DNA of 46,522 nucleotides from Candidatus Poribacteria bacterium (GCA_012270865.1 JAAXHL010000141.1:6960-53481), one strand, 5' to 3'. Shown: positions 17,943-27,034, counted from the first letter of the stretch. The notes: generated from the sequence alone by a model not told the origin. Translations and numbers: made by a program.

Positions 17943-19235
17943 ATGGTTCACAAAAAAGGTATCTACCTCATCCTGATCGTCTTGTTCGTCGGCACCGGAA
18001 TCTCAAACATCCATGCTCGCACTTTTGATAGGATCATCGCCTATGTCAACGACGACGTTATAACCAAACGCGAACTTGATGTATTGGTAAACCAACGCGC
18101 CATGGAACTCCAACAGGTCTATCGTTTCAGTCAACGCGAGGCAGTCAACGAAGCAGAACGACAACGCAGCGAACTCTTAGATAAACTTATCCGCCAAATG
18201 CTACTCTTGGAAGCAGCATTAACGCTAAAAGTTACCGTCAGTGATACTGAGATTGAACAGTACATCAAAGACTTTAAAGACAGATACCAAATTGAAACCG
18301 ATGAAGAATTTGAGAAACAGTTGAACCAAGAAGGCATGACACTCGTCGCATTTCGTGAACAGTCCGAGCGCAATCTAAAAACCGAGAAACTTGTTATGGG
18401 AAGAATCGTTCCGAGATTGCAGATACGAGACGCAGAAATCCAAAAATTTTACGAAGAAAATCGAGATCAATTATCAACGAAAGTTGATAAAGTGAATCTA
18501 CGACATATTTTCGTGGCATTTAAACCCAACGAAGCCGATCGTGATGCCGCTTATGAAAACGTCGCAAAAGCGCGGAACGAAATCGAAACGGGCAGCGCGA
18601 AATTTGAAACTGTGGCGCAGCGTTATGATACCTCCCAACAGGCTGGAGATCTGATAACGCTAACAACTGAAGAACTCAGCCAGTTTCCAGAGATATTCCA
18701 GAATTCATTAACGAATTTGGAAATAGACACCATCAGTGAACCGATTCTCGGAGATAAAGGACTCTACGTCTTTACTGTTGAAGAGCGAGCCGATGAAATA
18801 ACCGAATTTCGGTACTTCATTGTTCCGCTAATAGCCAGTCCGGAGGCGATACAAGAGGCACGTGAACACGCCAACGAAATCTACACACAGTTAGAAGCTG
18901 GTGAAGATTTTAATAAACTGGCACTGACACACTCTGACGATCAGGAAACGCGTGAAAACGGAGGCTACCTCGGGGTACGATCCTTACCCGAACTCAACCC
19001 CAAAACGCGCGCAATCATAGAACCGATGGAAGACGGGGCACACAGCCAACCTTATGAAACAGAGATAGGGCTCCATATCTTCAAAGTTGATCAGCGGAAT
19101 AGTCCAGAGCTCACCGAAATAGAGAAGGCTCAAATTACATCACTTCTCCGCCAACAGCGATTTCAGGAAGAGTGGGACGCATACACCAATAAATTACTTG
19201 AAAACGCCTATATTAAAATCACATTGAAAGAATAA
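17943..19235 (+). CDS. surA: SurA-like periplasmic chaperone / PPIase
   Basis: 430 aa, the same length as E. coli SurA (428). Signal peptide to about residue 25 (SNIHA). The SurA N-terminal domain covers about 28-160 and has the typical opening FDRIIAYVNDDVITKRELD. Parvulin-like domain 1 spans about 185-281 (KVNLRHIFVAFKPNEADR, AQRYDTSQQAGDLITL) and domain 2 about 288-383 (YFIVPLIASPEAIQEA, LTHSDDQETRENGGYLGV). SurA escorts unfolded outer-membrane proteins and in E. coli is required for LptD. It directly precedes the lptD-like gene by seven bases, so a shared transcript is likely. GGAG is the ribosome binding site. Confidence 0.88.
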   Translation: MVHKKGIYLILIVLFVGTGISNIHARTFDRIIAYVNDDVITKRELDVLVNQRAMELQQVYRFSQREAVNEAERQRSELLDKLIRQMLLLEAALTLKVTVSDTEIEQYIKDFKDRYQIETDEEFEKQLNQEGMTLVAFREQSERNLKTEKLVMGRIVPRLQIRDAEIQKFYEENRDQLSTKVDKVNLRHIFVAFKPNEADRDAAYENVAKARNEIETGSAKFETVAQRYDTSQQAGDLITLTTEELSQFPEIFQNSLTNLEIDTISEPILGDKGLYVFTVEERADEITEFRYFIVPLIASPEAIQEAREHANEIYTQLEAGEDFNKLALTHSDDQETRENGGYLGVRSLPELNPKTRAIIEPMEDGAHSQPYETEIGLHIFKVDQRNSPELTEIEKAQITSLLRQQRFQEEWDAYTNKLLENAYIKITLKE

Positions 19236-19242
19236 AAAACCT

Positions 19243-22200
19243 GTGAAAAAGAGCGAATCCTATTTGCCTATCTATCATCGGCACCCATACGAGAACACAG
19301 TGTATCCCCACCAAAATAACCCTCTTACACGAACGCGTAAGTCACTGCTTGCGATTTCTGAGCCTGCACGCATAGTGGTTGCACTATTCGTGCTTATCTG
19401 TTTCCTCTGTCCACTGCAAACGGTTATCGCACAAGAGGCGGAACCGTCTGAACCACCCGCAACTGAAACGGCACCCACCGAACCGACAGATCAGACACAA
19501 GAGGCGGAACCGTCTGAACCGCCTGCGACTGAGGCGACACCCGACGAATCTACTGATCAGACACAAGAGACAGAATCCGATTCCGAACGGTTGAACCCCG
19601 AGACAGATACGCCGGAAGAGGGGATGGTCCTCGGTGATGGCGACGATATGTCTATTGTTGACAATTTCGTTCAGATACACGGCAATGCACTCATCAAATT
19701 TGAAGATGTCATCTTGCGAGCAGACCACGTCTGGGCTGACTTCGATGATAATCTGATGCGGGCATCCGGCAACGTCCATCTCATTGTCGGCGACGAAGAA
19801 ACCTACTCCGATGAACTCATCTTTAACCTCGAAAACAAAAAAGGGATCGCACGAAACGGCTTTACATTCAGCGATCCGTGGTTCTTCGGCGGTAGTGAAA
19901 TCTTTAAAATTGAAGACGACCGCTCCTACGTCCGAGGCGGAACCCTAACAACCTGCTCACTGAAACATCCACACTACTATTTCAGTGTCTCCGAAGTCAT
20001 TGTCCGGATAAATCAGGAGATGATCGCCAAAAATATCGTCTTGCGTATCGGTGGGTTTCCACTCTTCTATTTTCCAGCGATTCGACGGGACCTCCGGAAA
20101 GGAAAAGTCGCGAAAATTATCGTTAAAATCGGAACGGATTCTTACCAAGGTCCCTACATTACTATTATCCAACCCATCGTTCGTAAACGCCGCTATGATG
20201 CCGCATTGCTTTACGATAGAAGTGCCAGACGTGGACAAGGCTACGGTTTTGAAGGAAAGTATCGATTCTTGGATACCAAATTCCAAGAAATTTATATTCC
20301 TGTTCCAGAAGACGCAACACCGAATCAGCGTACGAAACTGCAGGAAAAGGCACAAGAACTACAGGATCGGCTTGATGGTGAATATGACCATTATTGGTTA
20401 AAGCAAATTTTTATCGAATATAAAATCACTGATGAAGATGTCAACCGCGCCAAAGAGAGTGCCGATTCGATCCTCAAGGAACTCCAAGAAGAAAACGCTG
20501 ATTTTGCACAACTCGCGCAGCGAGATTCCGACCACTCGGATACCCGATATGATGGCGGAGACCTCGGATTCCTCGCACGCGGTGAAACCGACGCAGACGG
20601 CAACCCTAAACTTGATCCCATTTTGGAGGAGGCAGCTTTCGCCCTACAAGAAGGTGAGATCAGCCCCATCGTCCGAACCGAATCCGCATTTCATATACTC
20701 AAAGCCGAGCAGGTTATTGACATCTACGGCGAACGCGAAATCCGTCTACGGCGAATCGATGTCGCTATTACAGCAAGTGGTGATACAAAAGACGCACTCC
20801 GTGTTATAGCTGACGATATGATCAAACGCGCACAAGAAGGTGAAACCTTTGAACAACTTGTAAATATCTCTTCAGAGGCAATAAAAGACCTTCCTGAGGA
20901 CTTCGCGAATGTCGCACAACCGACGTTGTCCGAAATCAATGAAGGCAAAGGCTTACCACTAAATGAGATGGAATCCTCTTGGCAGTCCTCTGTTAGACGC
21001 TTAGAGAAACCCGGAGACATCACCGAACGCAGACCCATCACGATGCCTGAAGGACTTTACATCTTCCAACTCATCAGAAAAGATGAGACACCCTCTTTTG
21101 AAGAAATTGCGGAGCAATTTGAAGCAGAATGGGAGACATTTTACGAGAGTGTAATGAACCCAGCACCGGAAGATGCCGAAACAGAAGCAGATACCGACGC
21201 GGATGCTGAAGGGACAACACAAGATACGCAAATAGAAGAAACCGAGACCGTACCTGAAGTAGAAGCACCTACCGAAGAACCCGATACACCTATTGAACAA
21301 GAACCGGCTCCTGCTGATGTTGAGGAGACACAGGACGCTGAACAACGTCAAACAGCGGATAGCGCACAGAACAACAGCGATTCAGCTCAGAGCGAAGTAT
21401 CTGAGGATGGCGTATTTGACGACGAAGACCCTGAAGCCGAAGAAAAATTGGAAATCTATAGAAAACACGGATTTCGTGCACGGTGGGAAGACCCGGCTCC
21501 AGTCGCATCAGAGGCAAATAGTCTATACGCAGGCGAGGTAAGCAGACGACCCATACGCACCCAAAAATCAATTCGCCTCATCAAAGTTGACAGAAAGCGC
21601 ACCTTCAGAGGTGATCTCTACTTCTACGGCAAAGACCTCTATACCGCACAGCGGCAGACTGCTATCCGAACCGGGAACAACTATATAATGCGGTGGGCGC
21701 ATACACACTCTATCTATACACCGTGGGATAACCGCCAAGCCGGAAGGAGACCTATCAGTTTCACTGGGAGAACCGAACTTCGAGCTGAGACTTACAAAGA
21801 AGAGTATCAGATTCCCAACGAAGCCACACTCAACTCTTTTCTCTTACTTACCTACGGAACAGGTTTATCGACTTATGACCTTGAAGACCGAGACGAGAAC
21901 GGAAACCTGAAGTTTTCGAGGGAAACCATCGGGGACATCGCAAGCCGACTTGAAGTCCGACACGTCCATGATTTCACCGACGAAGGCACGAGATCGCTAC
22001 AGAAATTGCCACGATTAACCGTGAACTTTTCGCGGATGCGCCTCAGTTCGCTCCCGCTTTTTGAGACGCTAAATGACGGGATGCTAACGGTTTCTGAGAA
22101 ATTCCAAACGGACAAACCGTTCCTCTCAATGCTCGCATTTCCAACCCTCGAAAGTGCCAGTTTTGATCTTGATATAGAAATCGGGAACTTCTATAAAGAC

Positions 22201-23283
22201 ATCCTTCGTAACAACAAAGGCGATGAGGAGAGAAACGTCTCTCTAAAAACCATGGACCTCGGTTTTGATATCCGTAAACAGTCAACGCTCCTTATCACGC
22301 CGTTGCGAGAACTGCAACTTAACCTTAACCTCAACACAAATATGATTTGGCATGACCGAGACCAAAATCAGAACAAAAACATCTTTAGAGGCGTTTTCAG
22401 TTTCAACGGGTCTGCTTCAAATACGCTTTTTAGAATCTACGACGTTAGTTTTATACCCGGATTACGGAGATTGCGCCACGAAATGCAATCCACACTCCGA
22501 TACGACTATCAACCCGCTGTTGATAGGGACGATAGCCTCTATCCTCTCGGTCCCAGCACGTACTTCTATGAACGGAAGCGGCTGAGTTACAACTTCAACA
22601 CAGCAATTGAGATCAAAACGCGGCGGAGCCAATCACCGCACCGTGTCTTCTATCTCAACACACGCCTCTCTGCCGACTTCACGGAATTCGACCCGTTATA
22701 TGAGCGCCAGTTTGAACCCATTGAAAGCGATTTCACACTCGTCCCGTTCCCAAGTCGAAACCTGAACATGACAATCCGAACCACGCACGACCCGAACCCG
22801 CATCCCGATGACGGAAAACAATTCAAGATGGTTGGATTCCGTTCTAACATCCGCTACACACGCAAGACGTGGAACGTCAGCATCGGAAACTCTTTTAGTA
22901 AACGGCACACTGCAAGACGCGCTTCGCGTTCTATTACCGCCACCGGACGCTACCGTGTCAACCAGAATCTGTCGTTCGATGCCAGTGTCATCTATTATCC
23001 GATTGACGGGCAGTTCTATCAGCAACGTTTAAGTATGACGCGGAACCTACACGATTGGAACCTCCGACTCTCTTGGAGCCGTATCGGTATCAAACGCGAG
23101 CCACCTTACGACAACGTCCGTCAAGACTTCACCTTCCAAGTGAACCTCATCCAAGAACCCGCAGTCTCAATGGGTATCGGCTATGACGCAACCACCGAAA
23201 CCTGGGGTATCCGGACCGTGCCAGCAGGTGTACCGTATAACGCATTCGGTGCCGGCAACTCACTCGGCAGGTCTTACTTCTAA
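19243..23283 (+). CDS. lptD: LptD-like LPS-assembly protein with embedded parvulin domains
   Basis: 1346 aa, far longer than the usual 750-900. Order seen: signal-anchor near 42-63; two 22-residue Pro/Glu repeats (65-108); an LptA/OstA-like domain (about 135-235: NFVQIHGNALIKFEDVILRADH); the LptD-type segment TTCSLKHPHYYF and NIVLRIGGFPLFYFPAI (to about 280) and first strands (to about 342). Next comes an insertion: parvulin domain 1 (about 385-490: FAQLAQRDSDHSDTRYDGGDLGF then AFALQEGEISPIVRT), a more divergent parvulin-like domain 2 (about 496-612), and an acidic linker (about 640-735). The barrel follows (about 785-1346), ending in Phe as outer-membrane barrels do. Only one Cys (238) lies outside the signal region, so the E. 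coli disulfides are absent. Start GTG 19243 gives an unusually long N-region. Confidence 0.85.
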   Translation: MKKSESYLPIYHRHPYENTVYPHQNNPLTRTRKSLLAISEPARIVVALFVLICFLCPLQTVIAQEAEPSEPPATETAPTEPTDQTQEAEPSEPPATEATPDESTDQTQETESDSERLNPETDTPEEGMVLGDGDDMSIVDNFVQIHGNALIKFEDVILRADHVWADFDDNLMRASGNVHLIVGDEETYSDELIFNLENKKGIARNGFTFSDPWFFGGSEIFKIEDDRSYVRGGTLTTCSLKHPHYYFSVSEVIVRINQEMIAKNIVLRIGGFPLFYFPAIRRDLRKGKVAKIIVKIGTDSYQGPYITIIQPIVRKRRYDAALLYDRSARRGQGYGFEGKYRFLDTKFQEIYIPVPEDATPNQRTKLQEKAQELQDRLDGEYDHYWLKQIFIEYKITDEDVNRAKESADSILKELQEENADFAQLAQRDSDHSDTRYDGGDLGFLARGETDADGNPKLDPILEEAAFALQEGEISPIVRTESAFHILKAEQVIDIYGEREIRLRRIDVAITASGDTKDALRVIADDMIKRAQEGETFEQLVNISSEAIKDLPEDFANVAQPTLSEINEGKGLPLNEMESSWQSSVRRLEKPGDITERRPITMPEGLYIFQLIRKDETPSFEEIAEQFEAEWETFYESVMNPAPEDAETEADTDADAEGTTQDTQIEETETVPEVEAPTEEPDTPIEQEPAPADVEETQDAEQRQTADSAQNNSDSAQSEVSEDGVFDDEDPEAEEKLEIYRKHGFRARWEDPAPVASEANSLYAGEVSRRPIRTQKSIRLIKVDRKRTFRGDLYFYGKDLYTAQRQTAIRTGNNYIMRWAHTHSIYTPWDNRQAGRRPISFTGRTELRAETYKEEYQIPNEATLNSFLLLTYGTGLSTYDLEDRDENGNLKFSRETIGDIASRLEVRHVHDFTDEGTRSLQKLPRLTVNFSRMRLSSLPLFETLNDGMLTVSEKFQTDKPFLSMLAFPTLESASFDLDIEIGNFYKDILRNNKGDEERNVSLKTMDLGFDIRKQSTLLITPLRELQLNLNLNTNMIWHDRDQNQNKNIFRGVFSFNGSASNTLFRIYDVSFIPGLRRLRHEMQSTLRYDYQPAVDRDDSLYPLGPSTYFYERKRLSYNFNTAIEIKTRRSQSPHRVFYLNTRLSADFTEFDPLYERQFEPIESDFTLVPFPSRNLNMTIRTTHDPNPHPDDGKQFKMVGFRSNIRYTRKTWNVSIGNSFSKRHTARRASRSITATGRYRVNQNLSFDASVIYYPIDGQFYQQRLSMTRNLHDWNLRLSWSRIGIKREPPYDNVRQDFTFQVNLIQEPAVSMGIGYDATTETWGIRTVPAGVPYNAFGAGNSLGRSYF
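19435..19566 (+). repeat. Two tandem 66-base repeats in lptD
   Basis: 19435-19500 and 19501-19566 encode the near-identical 22-residue units EAEPSEPPATE(T/A)... ending TDQTQ. Being a multiple of three, copy-number change would keep the frame. Confidence 0.85.
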
Positions 23284-23287
23284 TTCT

Positions 23288-23408
23288 CAGGACTTACGCA
23301 TGCCGCTCTTTTGTAGCACAAACTGTTAGTTTGTGTTCCCAGAACGCTGTGTTTTCTGAAAAATCTCATCTAACAGAACAGACTGTGGTCAAAATTGCGT
23401 AAGTCCTG
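23288..23408. repeat. Complete family-1 MITE-like element
   Basis: CAGGACTTACGCA and TGCGTAAGTCCTG form a perfect 13-bp terminal inverted repeat around 121 bases. Inside is the hairpin CACAAACT-GTT-AGTTTGTG. The right end touches the hsdM remnant. Confidence 0.85.
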
Positions 23409-23412
23409 TTCT

Positions 23413-23529
23413 ATTTCTGAACGTTTTACGGAACTCAACGAGGAATTATCAGTCCTGAATGCTGAGGCATATCAACTCAAGGAACGCATCCCTGAAAATG
23501 TTGCGAAAATTTTAGAGGATAGGGTATAA
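23413..23529 (+). pseudogene. 3' remnant of a second hsdM gene
   Basis: In frame it reads I-S-E-R-F-T-E-L-N-E-E-L, then LNAEAYQL and ENVAKILEDRV, and ends at TAA. It matches the last 38 codons of the intact hsdM (26462-26578) at about 27 of 38 residues, and the DNA is also clearly alike. The rest of the gene is missing: the family-1 MITE ends a few bases upstream. This is what is left of a second methyltransferase gene, by duplication or replacement of the locus. Confidence 0.85.
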
Positions 23530-23657
23530 TGTGAGAGAGATTCGCAGCGAGAATAGAAACGGCATATCTACCAATTCCTAAGCCCCGTAGGGTCGGAAAC
23601 CTCTGTATCGTCTTAAAATTGTCCAAACTATAGTACAACTTAAGGAAGCGTTTTTTA

Positions 23658-24431
23658 ATGCTACTCAAGAATCGTGTTTGCATTGTAACCGGCGGGAGTT
23701 CAGGCATCGGACGCGGCATCGCGCTCGAATTCGCCCATGAAGGCGCGCATGTCGCCATCGTAGATAAACGGGAATCACCCCTCCGCGGCAAATATCACGA
23801 AACCGATGTCACAACGCCAACCGTCTCCGAAATCGAAAAACTCGGCACACAAGGTATCTTCCTCCAAACCGATGTCGCCGACAAAACACAAATCGCAAAC
23901 GCAATCCAACAGACGGTTGAACACTTCGGCGGACTCGATATTCTCGTCAATAACGCCGGTATCCACATCCCCGGCGGTTCACAAGAAATCTCAATCGCCG
24001 ACTGGGATAGCGTTGTCGGTGTCAATCTCCGCGGTGTTTTCATGTCCACGAAACTCGCAATCCCGCATCTGAAACAGTCAAAATTTGGTCGGATTATCCA
24101 AATAGCCTCCGTCCATGCGTATGGTGGTGGTGCAGGACCCGCCTACGCACCAGCGAAAGCCGCCGTCGTCAATATGGTACGAGACACCGCGTTAGAAATC
24201 GGACAATACGGCATAACCGTCAACGCCATCTGTCCCGGCTATATTGAGACCGCCATTCAGGACTACCTCACACCAGAACAGATAGACGAGGCACTCGAAA
24301 AGACCGCCTTACCGCGCTTCGGATTGCCGAGAGACATCGGACGCGCTTGCGTCTTTCTCGCCTCCGACGATGCCGAATGGATCACCGGTGCCTCCATCCT
24401 CGTTGACGGTGGATTCGCCGCAGGTATATAG
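23658..24431 (+). CDS. Short-chain dehydrogenase/reductase (SDR)
   Basis: 257 aa, classical SDR length. The cofactor motif TGGSSGIGRG lies at residues 11-20, followed by Asp in VAIVDKRE, which favours NAD(H). The structural motif is NNAGIH (about 97). The catalytic Ser is in IASVHAYGG and the YxxxK pair in YAPAK (about 162-166). The C-terminus IDGGF-like motif (LVDGGFAAG) is typical. Substrate unknown; glucose or 3-oxoacyl dehydrogenases are similar. AAGGAAG precedes ATG 23658. Its codon use is GC-richer than the remnant upstream. It precedes the phosphoesterase by 21 bases and may be in the same transcript. Confidence 0.9.
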   Translation: MLLKNRVCIVTGGSSGIGRGIALEFAHEGAHVAIVDKRESPLRGKYHETDVTTPTVSEIEKLGTQGIFLQTDVADKTQIANAIQQTVEHFGGLDILVNNAGIHIPGGSQEISIADWDSVVGVNLRGVFMSTKLAIPHLKQSKFGRIIQIASVHAYGGGAGPAYAPAKAAVVNMVRDTALEIGQYGITVNAICPGYIETAIQDYLTPEQIDEALEKTALPRFGLPRDIGRACVFLASDDAEWITGASILVDGGFAAGI

Positions 24432-24452
24432 AACAAATCAGTTATCCCACTT

Positions 24453-25016
24453 ATGACCAACAAAACACACACTACAGCCGTTGTTCTGATCCCACGAGAA
24501 ACCGTGCAGCCACCTATCCAAGCCATCCGTCGTGTTCATGACCGGAACTTCAGACGATGGATGCCCCACGTAACGCTCCTCTATCCATTCGCGGAACGTC
24601 AAGATTTCGCGGCGATTACGCCAGCACTCGCGAAAGCCGCACAACAGCTGTCCCCATTTTCCGTCCAACTTGCACGATTCGACGCATTCAAACACCGTAA
24701 ATCGTGTACGATGTTCCTCGTTCCGGAACCCGAAACCGAAATCTTACGTCTCCACGACGCACTCCTGACCCATCTGCCCGACTACGACGACACAGCACGC
24801 TTTGCCGGTGGGTTTCATCCGCACCTCTCCGTCGGACAATTCCAGCACCGTTCCTTGCAGACCGAACAACAACGACTCCAAACCGGATGGCAGCCGATAC
24901 AATGTGAACTGAAAACGATCAGTCTTATCTACCGCTCAGCTGAAACGGATGACCGATTCGTCGTCGCGGAACAATTCCCATTTCAGAACTATAGCGGAGG
25001 AAAACAGACATTATGA
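24453..25016 (+). CDS. 2H phosphoesterase (2'-5' RNA ligase / LigT-like)
   Basis: 187 aa with both signature motifs of the 2H superfamily: PHVTLLYPF (His39-Val-Thr41) and [10 protein letters not shown] (His124-Leu-Ser126). Such enzymes open cyclic phosphodiesters or 2'-5' linkages in RNA or nucleotides; some bacterial and viral members destroy 2'-5' oligoadenylate or cyclic nucleotide signals. Its TGA overlaps the ATG of hsdM by four bases, which couples the two genes translationally. That position makes a link to the restriction locus plausible, but no such role is established. RNA repair or nucleotide metabolism is equally possible. Confidence 0.85.
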   Translation: MTNKTHTTAVVLIPRETVQPPIQAIRRVHDRNFRRWMPHVTLLYPFAERQDFAAITPALAKAAQQLSPFSVQLARFDAFKHRKSCTMFLVPEPETEILRLHDALLTHLPDYDDTARFAGGFHPHLSVGQFQHRSLQTEQQRLQTGWQPIQCELKTISLIYRSAETDDRFVVAEQFPFQNYSGGKQTL

Positions 25017-26578
25017 ACACCAATCTCACCGACATCGAAAATAGGCTCTGGAGTGCTGCCGATGAACTCAGAGCCAACTCCTCTCTTCGAGGGTCAGAGT
25101 ACTCAACACCTGTGCTTGGGCTTATCTTCTTACGATACGCGGATCATAAGTTTACACAAGTTAAACAAGAAATCGGTGGTGAAGCCTCTACAAGTAGGCG
25201 TAGGCTTACTGATCCAAGAACGCAATACCAAGCGCGTGGTGCATTTTACCTACCTGAAGAAGCACGTTTCGAGTACCTCTTGAATCTGCCTGAGAGCGAA
25301 AACATTGGACAAGCAATTAACAACGCTATGAAGGCAATAGAAGCAGAGAACTCTCAAGTTGATGGTGTTCTTCCAAAGACTTACAGTCGCCTTGAAAAGA
25401 GCACACTCTTTGAACTCCTCCGTATCATGGAACAGATTCCCATGGACATTGAGGGTGATGCTTTCGGGAAGGTTTATGAGTACTTCCTCGGCAATTTCGC
25501 TATGAAAGAGGGACAACGTGGTGGTGAGTTCTTTACCCCTACTTCCCTTGTTAAACTCATCGTTGAAATTATCCAACCCTTTCACGGACGCATCTTTGAT
25601 CCGGCATGTGGTTCTGGCGGAATGTTCGTCCAGAGTGCAGAATTCATTCGCAACCATCAGAGGAATAACAATCAGGGAAGTATCAGTATTTACGGGGTTG
25701 AACGCGGTCGCGAGAATATTAGATTGTGCAAGATGAATCTCGCAATCCATGAACTTGAAGGTGATATCAAGCAAGCCAACAGTTACTATGAGGATCCGCA
25801 CAACTGCTTCGGTAGGTTTGATTTTGTGATGGCAAATCCGCCTTTCAATGTCGATCGCGTAGACATGGAACGCATCAAAGACGATCCCCGATTTCCTTTC
25901 GGTATGCCTCGCGTTGACAACGCCAACTATATTTGGATTCAACTGTTTTACAGCGCGCTTTCCGAATCTGGGCGCGCAGGTTTTGTCATGGCGAACTCCG
26001 CCGCCGATGCCCGCGCCTCTGAACTCGACATCCGCAGCCAAATTATTGAATTCGGGGCAGTCGATGTCATCGTCAGCATCGCCTCAAATTTCTTTTATAC
26101 TGTTACTTTACCCTGTACCCTTTGGTTTTTCGATAAGTCCAAACGGAACAGCGATAGACATGATAAAGTCTTGTTCATTGACGCACGCCATCTCTATCAG
26201 CAAGTGAGCCGCGCACATCGGGAGTTCACACCCTTACAACTTGAATTCCTCGCAAACGTCGTCAGACTTTATCGCGGAGAAGCACCAGAGAATCAACACG
26301 ACAGCGCAGATTTCCTCGCCTCAAAATTCCCCGATACAGAATACATTGATGTTCCCGGGCTTTGCAAGATCGCTACGATTGCCGAGATTGAGGCACAAGG
26401 CTGGAGTCTGAACCCAGGACGCTATGTCGGGGTTGATGAACAGACAACCGATGACTTTGACTTCACCGAACGATTTACGCAACTCAACGAGGAATTAGCC
26501 ATCCTAAATGCCGAAGCACATCAACTCGAAGAACGCATCGCTGAAAATGTTGCAAGGATTCTGGATGATACAGTATAA
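25013..26578 (+). CDS. hsdM: Type I restriction-modification DNA methyltransferase (M subunit)
   Basis: 521 aa. The N-terminal HsdM domain starts [24 protein letters not shown]-binding motif I is [10 protein letters not shown] (about 195-204) and the adenine N6-methyltransferase motif is NPPF (about 273, in MANPPFNVD). The C-terminal helix ([24 protein letters not shown]) contacts HsdS. HsdM modifies adenines in the sequence read by HsdS and protects host DNA. Starting at ATG 25013 (with GGAGG) it overlaps the phosphoesterase gene. hsdS follows 1.7 kb later rather than directly, with other modules between. The 3' end is duplicated at 23413-23529. Confidence 0.95.
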   Translation: MNTNLTDIENRLWSAADELRANSSLRGSEYSTPVLGLIFLRYADHKFTQVKQEIGGEASTSRRRLTDPRTQYQARGAFYLPEEARFEYLLNLPESENIGQAINNAMKAIEAENSQVDGVLPKTYSRLEKSTLFELLRIMEQIPMDIEGDAFGKVYEYFLGNFAMKEGQRGGEFFTPTSLVKLIVEIIQPFHGRIFDPACGSGGMFVQSAEFIRNHQRNNNQGSISIYGVERGRENIRLCKMNLAIHELEGDIKQANSYYEDPHNCFGRFDFVMANPPFNVDRVDMERIKDDPRFPFGMPRVDNANYIWIQLFYSALSESGRAGFVMANSAADARASELDIRSQIIEFGAVDVIVSIASNFFYTVTLPCTLWFFDKSKRNSDRHDKVLFIDARHLYQQVSRAHREFTPLQLEFLANVVRLYRGEAPENQHDSADFLASKFPDTEYIDVPGLCKIATIAEIEAQGWSLNPGRYVGVDEQTTDDFDFTERFTQLNEELAILNAEAHQLEERIAENVARILDDTV

Positions 26579-26600
26579 TATTGCTAAACTTTGAACAGTT

Positions 26601-26628
26601 TTTTGTAGCATAGGCTGTTAGCCTGTGC
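26601..26628. repeat. Fragment of a family-1 repeat (internal hairpin)
   Basis: TTTTGTAGCATAGGCTG and TTAGCCTGTG match the internal part of family-1 copies at 23310, 45801 and 46491. The stem is AGGCT/AGCCT here and AAACT/AGTTT elsewhere. The terminal motif is not recognisable on the left. Confidence 0.6.
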
Positions 26629-26638
26629 CAGTGTGGGA

Positions 26639-26749
26639 CGCAACTTCACACGACGAACGGAATCTACTATAAAGCTCTATCATCGCGCGCTGGTCATCAG
26701 TGCAAAAGATATGGACAGAAAGAAACGAAGGATATATGCCCGAAGATAA
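26639..26749 (+). pseudogene. 3' remnant of a BrnT-like toxin gene
   Basis: The frame reads RNFTRRTESTIKLYHR, then ALVISAKDMDRKKRRIYARR and a TAA stop. The segment 'VISA.DM.R..RR.Y' resembles the C-terminal end of BrnT-type toxins. The rest of the toxin is missing; a family-1 repeat fragment lies just upstream. The last 14 bases overlap the antitoxin-like start at 26736, as is common in brnTA operons. Too short for certainty. Confidence 0.5.
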
Positions 26750-26936
26750 AAAACGAGATCCAATGCCCCTTCCTGATGCAACACCAGAGGAGATCGGCGA
26801 ATTTTGGGACACGCATGACCTTACCAATTATTGGGACGAAACCCACGAAGTGGAAATTCAGGTTAACCTTAAATCACGTCACAACCATAGGTGTCAATTT
26901 AAGAAGAAAAACCGCCTCGGCCCCCAGGCCCGGTAG
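26736..26936 (+). CDS. BrnA/CopG-type antitoxin, C-terminus replaced by repeat sequence
   Basis: 66 aa from ATG 26736, with GAAGGA upstream. The N-terminal half is characteristic of CopG-type antitoxins of the BrnA/PF12441 type: DPMPLPDATPEEIGEFWDTH, LTNYWDETHEVEIQVNLKSR. The ribbon-helix-helix part that should follow is missing: the frame runs into a family-2 core palindrome, and the last residues (RLGPQAR) and the TAG stop come from it. With its toxin partner reduced to a 3' fragment, this is probably a dead module between hsdM and the DUF2806 gene. Confidence 0.65.
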   Translation: MPEDKKRDPMPLPDATPEEIGEFWDTHDLTNYWDETHEVEIQVNLKSRHNHRCQFKKKNRLGPQAR

Positions 26937-26957
26937 GTTCGGTTTCCTAACCGAACC
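26926..26957. repeat. Family-2 core palindrome (GGTTCGGTT form)
   Basis: GGTTCGGTT-TCCT-AACCGAACC (26936-26957), the same stem and loop as the copy at 6215-6236, preceded by CAGGCCCGGTA. It supplies the stop codon of the antitoxin-like gene. Confidence 0.7.
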
Positions 26958-27021
26958 GGATTTTACACGGAAACCTCGAAAACATCAAAACCCTCTTCAG
27001 TCCCGTAAGGTTTATTTGCGT

Positions 27022-27034
27022 TGCGTAAGTCCTG
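27022..27034. repeat. Right terminal motif of a family-1 repeat
   Basis: TGCGTAAGTCCTG, identical to the right end at 23396-23408. With the fragment at 26601-26628 it brackets the decayed toxin-antitoxin module. Confidence 0.65.

Noticed and set aside
23530..23657. More of a lost restriction gene after the hsdM remnant
   Set aside because: The bases after the stop codon match neither the sequence after the intact hsdM nor any recognisable coding frame.
25250..26041. Long open frame antisense to hsdM
   Set aside because: Mirror of a strongly conserved methyltransferase; the translation has no recognisable domain.
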